Below are positions 5,741 through 7,323 of a stretch of 7,323 nucleotides of DNA, piece after piece; within the stretch, counting starts at the first letter, position 1; each line of letters begins with the position of its first letter. The DNA is from a bacterium (GTDB lineage: Bacteria; Bacillota; Clostridia; Oscillospirales; Acutalibacteraceae): the NCBI GenBank assembly GCA_020627425.1, contig JAHKXX010000126.1, positions 1 through 7,323 on the forward strand. Direction: 5' to 3'. Made by a program: the position numbers and the translations under genes. The notes beneath the pieces were generated by a model. It saw nothing but the letters and a program-made list of their open reading frames with translations. It was not told the origin of the DNA and did no database searches.

Positions 5741-6226
5741 GTGTCCTTTGAGAAAATGTATAAAGCAAATTACAAAATTGTTTATGGGTACCTTATTAAT
5801 CTTAGCAAAAACGAAAGTGTTGCTGAGGAATTAACAGCACAGACTTTTTTGAAAGCACTTGAAAATTACAAGCTATATAAAGACGAAGAAAAACCGTCCG
5901 CATGGCTTTGCCGAATTGCTCGTAATGAATATTTTAAATTCTACAATAAACACAAACGAATAGATAGTGAAGCAAAGCTTGAAAACATTTATACCGATAA
6001 TGATATTGAGGAAATAATTATCGATAAAGACCTTGCGCTGCTTATACACAAACATTTGCATACGTTAAACGAACCATATAAGGAAGTATTTGTTTTAAAA
6101 ACATTTGCAGAATTATCTTTTAAAGAGATTTCACAGATTTTTGATAGAAATGAAACTTGGGCACGAGTCACCTACTACCGCGCAAAAATCAAATTGAAAG
6201 AAAGGATGGATGGGAATGACAAATAA
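5741..6226 (+). CDS. ECF-type sigma-70 family RNA polymerase sigma factor, 161 aa
   Basis: This directs RNA polymerase to stress- or signal-dependent promoters and is probably held inactive by the overlapping anti-sigma gene. Region 2 covers about residues 3-73: YKANYKIVYGYLINLSKN, then AEELTAQTFLKALENY, then KPSAWLCRIARNEYFKFY. Region 4 covers about 100-156: LHTLNEPYKEVFVLKTF, then LSFKEISQIFDRNETWARV, then YYRAKIKLKERM. There is no region 1 or 3, and the length is normal for group 4 sigmas. The GTG start is chosen because AGGAGGTGAT (5728-5737) lies 7 nt upstream. The ATG two bases earlier (5739) is out of frame. The gene is strongly AT-rich compared with the sensor operon. The target promoters and inducing signal cannot be read from the sequence. 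Confidence 0.95.
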   Translation: MSFEKMYKANYKIVYGYLINLSKNESVAEELTAQTFLKALENYKLYKDEEKPSAWLCRIARNEYFKFYNKHKRIDSEAKLENIYTDNDIEEIIIDKDLALLIHKHLHTLNEPYKEVFVLKTFAELSFKEISQIFDRNETWARVTYYRAKIKLKERMDGNDK

Positions 6227-6938
6227 AAATTGCACAATTGTACAAGACTTAATTCCTCTTTATATTGATAATCTTTCTAGCAGAGAAAGCTCTGAATTAA
6301 TTGAAAAGCACTGTAAAGAATGTACCGAATGTCAAAACTATCTCAACTTGGCAAAAGAAAAGATAAAAACAAATTCACAGAGCGAAGAAACCGAAAAAAA
6401 AATAACCGAAAGTCTTAACAGACAACGAAAGCATAAAATTATAAAGCGCGTAATTACAGCTTTTTTACTTATAGTTTTCACATTCATTTTAGGATTTGTC
6501 TGGCATATAGTTTATTCTAACAGTCCAATGGCAACCAATTGTATTGAAGAATATTACGGCAAAGAGATTTATTCCGAATTAAATGAAGGCTCCTCCCCCG
6601 GCAGCAGGCAAGTACTCCAACCCATAATAAAAAAAGTTGAGAAAGCATTAAAATTTACGGGAAACGAAAAAAATGCCAAAAAAAAATTTGGAGAATTAGC
6701 AAGATATACCCCCGCCTATTCTTCGGATATCGATGAAGCGAAAGTAGTAGAAGCAAATGTCACTTTTCTAACCGCAAAACTTTATCATGACACAGGATAT
6801 CTCTGGATAAAATACAGTCAATATGGTTATGGAAAAAACGGCGAATTATCATTTGGAAGTAGTGATATAGAATCACGCATCACCCTTGTTAAATACGGCG
6901 ATGAATGGACTGCTGTCAATGTTATGGAAGCTCCATAA
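6216..6938 (+). CDS. Membrane-anchored anti-sigma factor with zf-HC2 domain, 240 aa
   Basis: This is expected to bind the ECF sigma factor at the inner face of the membrane and release it on an extracytoplasmic signal. The N-terminal zinc-binding anti-sigma domain has NCTIVQDLIPLYIDN and an HxxxCxxC motif (H32, C36, C39). One membrane segment follows at about 79-99 (VITAFLLIVFTFILGFVWHI), then an extracellular domain of about 140 residues with no family I recognise, ending DEWTAVNVMEAP. ATG 6216 is preferred because AAAGGA (6201-6206) is 9 nt away. ATG 6210, two codons earlier, has only 3 nt spacing. The gene overlaps the sigma stop codon by 11 nt, which fits translational coupling. Two A9 tracts (6394-6402, 6678-6686) lie in the coding sequence. 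Confidence 0.93.
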   Translation: MTNKNCTIVQDLIPLYIDNLSSRESSELIEKHCKECTECQNYLNLAKEKIKTNSQSEETEKKITESLNRQRKHKIIKRVITAFLLIVFTFILGFVWHIVYSNSPMATNCIEEYYGKEIYSELNEGSSPGSRQVLQPIIKKVEKALKFTGNEKNAKKKFGELARYTPAYSSDIDEAKVVEANVTFLTAKLYHDTGYLWIKYSQYGYGKNGELSFGSSDIESRITLVKYGDEWTAVNVMEAP

Positions 6939-6948
6939 ACATACTTTA

Positions 6949-6977
6949 ACTCCTCTCGGCATTCGAGAGGAGTTTTT
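6949..6977 (+). terminator. Rho-independent terminator of the sigma/anti-sigma operon
   Basis: ACTCCTCTCG (6949-6958) pairs perfectly with CGAGAGGAGT (6964-6973) across a GCATT loop and is followed by T5. It lies 10 nt after the anti-sigma stop codon. Confidence 0.93.
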
Positions 6978-7089
6978 CCTTGTGCCGTTAAAGCATTCGA
7001 CAATTTATGAGCGTTCAAAAAACTTGACGAAAGGACACCACTATTTTTCAAAAAATCTTGACTTTTGGTGTACGTTTGTGGTATTCATA
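6978..7089. other. AT-rich non-coding stretch with paired CTTGAC motifs
   Basis: No reading frame here has a ribosome binding site or protein-like composition. CTTGACGAAAGGACACCA (7022-7039) and CTTGACTTTTGGTGT (7050-7064) share CTTGAC, and their ends ACACCA/TGGTGT are inverted. CATTCGA occurs both in the terminator loop (6960-6966) and here (6993-6999). TTGACT 7051-7056 with TATTCA 18 nt on could be a weak rightward promoter, which I rate as uncertain. Confidence 0.4.
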
Positions 7090-7196
7090 GCTTGCTATTA
7101 ACAAGCATTAAGCCATAAGGCTTAGTTTCATTCAATTCATTGAATGAAACGCAAATCCGCTTTTGCGGATTTGTTCTGCGGTTCTACTTCTCGCAG
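7090..7196. repeat. Array of five adjacent hairpins
   Basis: Consecutive inverted repeats lie almost end to end. GCTTG/CAAGC spans 7090-7106. TAAGCC/GGCTTA spans 7109-7124. GTTTCATTCAAT/ATTGAATGAAAC is 12+12 nt with a 2-nt centre at 7125-7150. CAAATCCGC/GCGGATTTG has a TTTT loop at 7152-7173. CTGCG/CGCAG spans 7176-7196. The third and fourth are perfect and long enough not to be chance. None has the immediate long T-run of a classic terminator. The array separates the sigma operon from the tRNA fragment. Confidence 0.8.
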
Positions 7197-7234
7197 GCAA
7201 AAAACTTGCAGCGAAAACAATTTAACACATATAC

Positions 7235-7272
7235 AGGGGTATAGCTCAGTTGGTAGAGCAGCGGTCTCCAAA
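7235..7272 (+). tRNA. Partial tRNA-Trp (CCA anticodon), 5' half only
   Basis: The 5' acceptor strand AGGGGTA (7235-7241), D stem GCTC/GAGC (7244-7247 with 7256-7259), 5' anticodon strand GCGGT (7261-7265) and full anticodon loop CTCCAAA (7266-7272, anticodon CCA at 7268-7270) match bacterial tRNA-Trp. The sequence then departs: the expected ACCGC is replaced by CGTGA, and no T arm or 3' acceptor strand appears before the window ends. Either the gene is interrupted exactly between positions 38 and 39 or the assembly is wrong here. Confidence 0.75.
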
Positions 7273-7323
7273 CGTGAACGATTGACCGTCAGCCCGCATT
7301 CTATATAGCTTTTCAATGGTTTG
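7273..7323. other. Unassigned sequence abutting the tRNA break
   Basis: These 51 nt at the window edge do not continue the tRNA. The stretch carries no gene I can support and is too short to tell an intron, a mobile-element end or a mis-joined contig apart. Confidence 0.4.

Noticed and set aside
7202..7239. Promoter for the tRNA (TTGCAG with TATACA just before the tRNA)
   Set aside because: The -10 would touch the first tRNA base, so the start would fall inside the tRNA. It cannot be its promoter.
1..7323. CRISPR arrays, IS transposases or phage genes
   Set aside because: No regularly spaced repeats and no transposase, integrase or phage protein motifs are seen in any frame.

Overview
The window looks like a Firmicute chromosome, most likely a gut-type Clostridia (Oscillospiraceae/Ruminococcus-like). 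The evidence is strong AGGAGG ribosome binding sites, rho-independent terminators, a 7TM-type sensor of a kind common in Firmicutes, and an ECF sigma/zf-HC2 anti-sigma pair. This placement is inference, because no phylogenetic marker beyond half a tRNA is present.

Positions 5501 down to 281 (minus strand) hold one co-directional, tightly packed signalling operon of roughly 50% GC. In transcription order it has: a promoter near 5467-5501; the 5' stub of a lipoprotein gene (5380-5425); a repeat element lodged inside that gene (5187-5379); the rest of the lipoprotein-like gene (4763-5122); an unrecognised 134-aa protein (4346-4750); a 7TM sensor with a degenerate kinase domain (2676-4346); a histidine kinase with H and N boxes (1435-2679); a NarL/LuxR-type response regulator (751-1368, probably from 1383); a 70-aa charged helical protein (522-734); a broken zinc-ribbon reading frame (317-469); and a terminator (281-308). 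Junctions overlap by 1-4 nt or have good Shine-Dalgarno sites, so this reads as a two-component system with a catalytically dead sensor partner and accessory proteins.

Two same-orientation copies of a structured dispersed repeat bracket the operon, one just past its terminator (38-285) and one inside its first gene (5187-5379). They share several hairpins. One stem differs between the copies by compensatory base pairs, so the fold appears to be under selection. Copy 1 also carries a diverged duplicate of its own first hairpin nested in that hairpin's loop.

Positions 5660-6977 (plus strand) hold a separate, much more AT-rich cistron pair: promoter, ECF sigma factor (5741-6226), overlapping membrane anti-sigma factor (6216-6938) and a strong terminator (6949-6977). 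The composition change suggests separate acquisition.

Positions 6978-7323 contain no gene. They hold an AT-rich stretch, then five back-to-back hairpins (7090-7196), then the 5' half of a tRNA-Trp(CCA) that ends exactly after the anticodon loop (7235-7272) and runs into unrelated sequence. This suggests an integration junction, an intron or a chimeric contig end.
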